Source: UBA931 sp036825435
Lineage (GTDB): Bacteria > Pseudomonadota > Gammaproteobacteria > Burkholderiales > Casimicrobiaceae
Direction of reading: 5' to 3'
Length of the DNA stretch: 5,759 nucleotides
NCBI GenBank assembly: GCA_036825435.1
Contig: DAISYG010000101.1
Span: 1 to 5,759, forward strand
This document shows positions 5,354 to 5,759 of this stretch, piece after piece. How positions within the stretch are numbered: the stretch's first letter is position 1; each line of letters begins with the position of its first letter. The notes beneath the pieces were generated by a model. That model saw only the letters and a list, made by a program, of their open reading frames with translations. It was not told the origin of the DNA and ran no database searches. The translations under genes were made by a program, and so were the position numbers.

Positions 5354-5759
5354 AATTCATTTCCTTATCAAAATTAAATTTCACTACACTTAAAAATTTT
5401 CTTTGTGGACAGCCAATGCGGCGTAATTACTCCTCCGTTCTCTCTATATTTTTACGAACTAGCAATTTTCAAGCTCGCTGCAATCTCCACCCAAAGGCAA
5501 ACTGCCTCTCGAACAGCAAATAACGCGCCACTTCAAAAACAATTTATACTCTGTACGCATTATCGTATGATCAGCATTTGCATAACACGTATGACATAAT
5601 ATACAGGGCAAAGTTGTGTAAAATAATGTCATTCTAAAACCACGTGTCGCTTATTGCAAACATACTTCCTGAAAATGGATTCATGCAACCGTCTTTTTAT
5701 ATTCAATCGTGCTCAAAAACAACTATATTCTGATAGTACATGATATTTTTCTCAAGTAT
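5354..5759. other. Intergenic, AT-rich toward the right edge; no gene seen
   Basis: No convincing gene lies here on either strand; frames are short and lack ribosome-binding sites. By hand count, 5354-5400 is about 17% G+C, 5401-5530 about 47% and 5531-5759 about 32%. The middle part holds a small hairpin, AGGCA/TGCCT (5495-5507). A minus-strand TATAAA (5543-5548) is a possible -10 for the XRE gene with a long leader, lacking a clear -35. A plus-strand TTGCAT (5578-5583), 16 bp, TATACA (5600-5605) could drive something beyond the right edge. GGAGGAG on the minus strand (near 5430-5436) has no standard start codon at usable distance. All of these are weak. Confidence 0.5.
5591..5632. repeat. 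Imperfect inverted repeat, possible operator
   Basis: ATGACATAAT (5591-5600) and ATAATGTCAT (5623-5632) are inverted copies matching at nine of ten positions, about three helical turns apart centre to centre. A heptamer CGTATGA also occurs twice in direct orientation, at 5564-5570 and 5588-5594. Together they could be regulator-binding sites next to a promoter, but AT-rich sequence makes chance repeats common. Confidence 0.25.

Noticed and set aside
5343..5360. ATG at 5358-5360 as the XRE start
   Set aside because: It is out of frame with the XRE protein, ends after five codons at TAA, and lies only one base from the AAGGA site.
5335..5599. Plus-strand frames of 62 and 64 codons in the right intergenic stretch
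   Set aside because: Neither has a ribosome-binding site or a recognisable motif; the first begins inside the XRE gene.

Overview
The window looks like ordinary chromosome from a Gram-negative proteobacterium, most likely betaproteobacterial, though a gammaproteobacterium is possible. The evidence is a proteobacterial-type GuaB, a PepN-type M1 aminopeptidase, and a periplasmic DUF4124 protein, a family found mainly in these classes. There is no phage, transposase, CRISPR, rRNA or tRNA signal. The lineage call rests on family resemblance only.

Layout from left to right. Bases 1-180 lie downstream of guaB and hold pieces of a GC-rich palindromic repeat, plus a possible TTG-started frame that runs off the left edge. 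guaB (minus, 181-1653) encodes IMP dehydrogenase. An 86-bp gap with overlapping back-to-back promoter elements separates it from a divergent gene (plus, 1740-2216) for a small exported DUF4124 protein. That gene converges on pepN (minus, 2267-4909), and the two share a compact terminator at 2231-2268. Upstream of pepN, on the same strand, is a small XRE-type DNA-binding protein gene (5021-5353). The right end (5354-5759) is non-coding as far as I can see and becomes AT-rich.

guaB makes XMP for guanine nucleotide synthesis, pepN recycles peptides in the cytoplasm, the DUF4124 protein is an envelope protein of unknown role, and the XRE protein is an uncharacterised regulator. Nothing ties the four into one pathway.

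The most interesting spot is the XRE-pepN junction (4910-5020). Right after the XRE stop codon there is a near-perfect Shine-Dalgarno sequence and a 15-codon open frame. Its coding sequence completely covers a 12-bp hairpin plus U-tract, so it resembles a leader-peptide attenuator placed ahead of pepN. This is inference from sequence and could instead be a plain terminator. Other points to check are the overlapping divergent promoters of guaB and the DUF4124 gene, and the repeat-bearing region after guaB.
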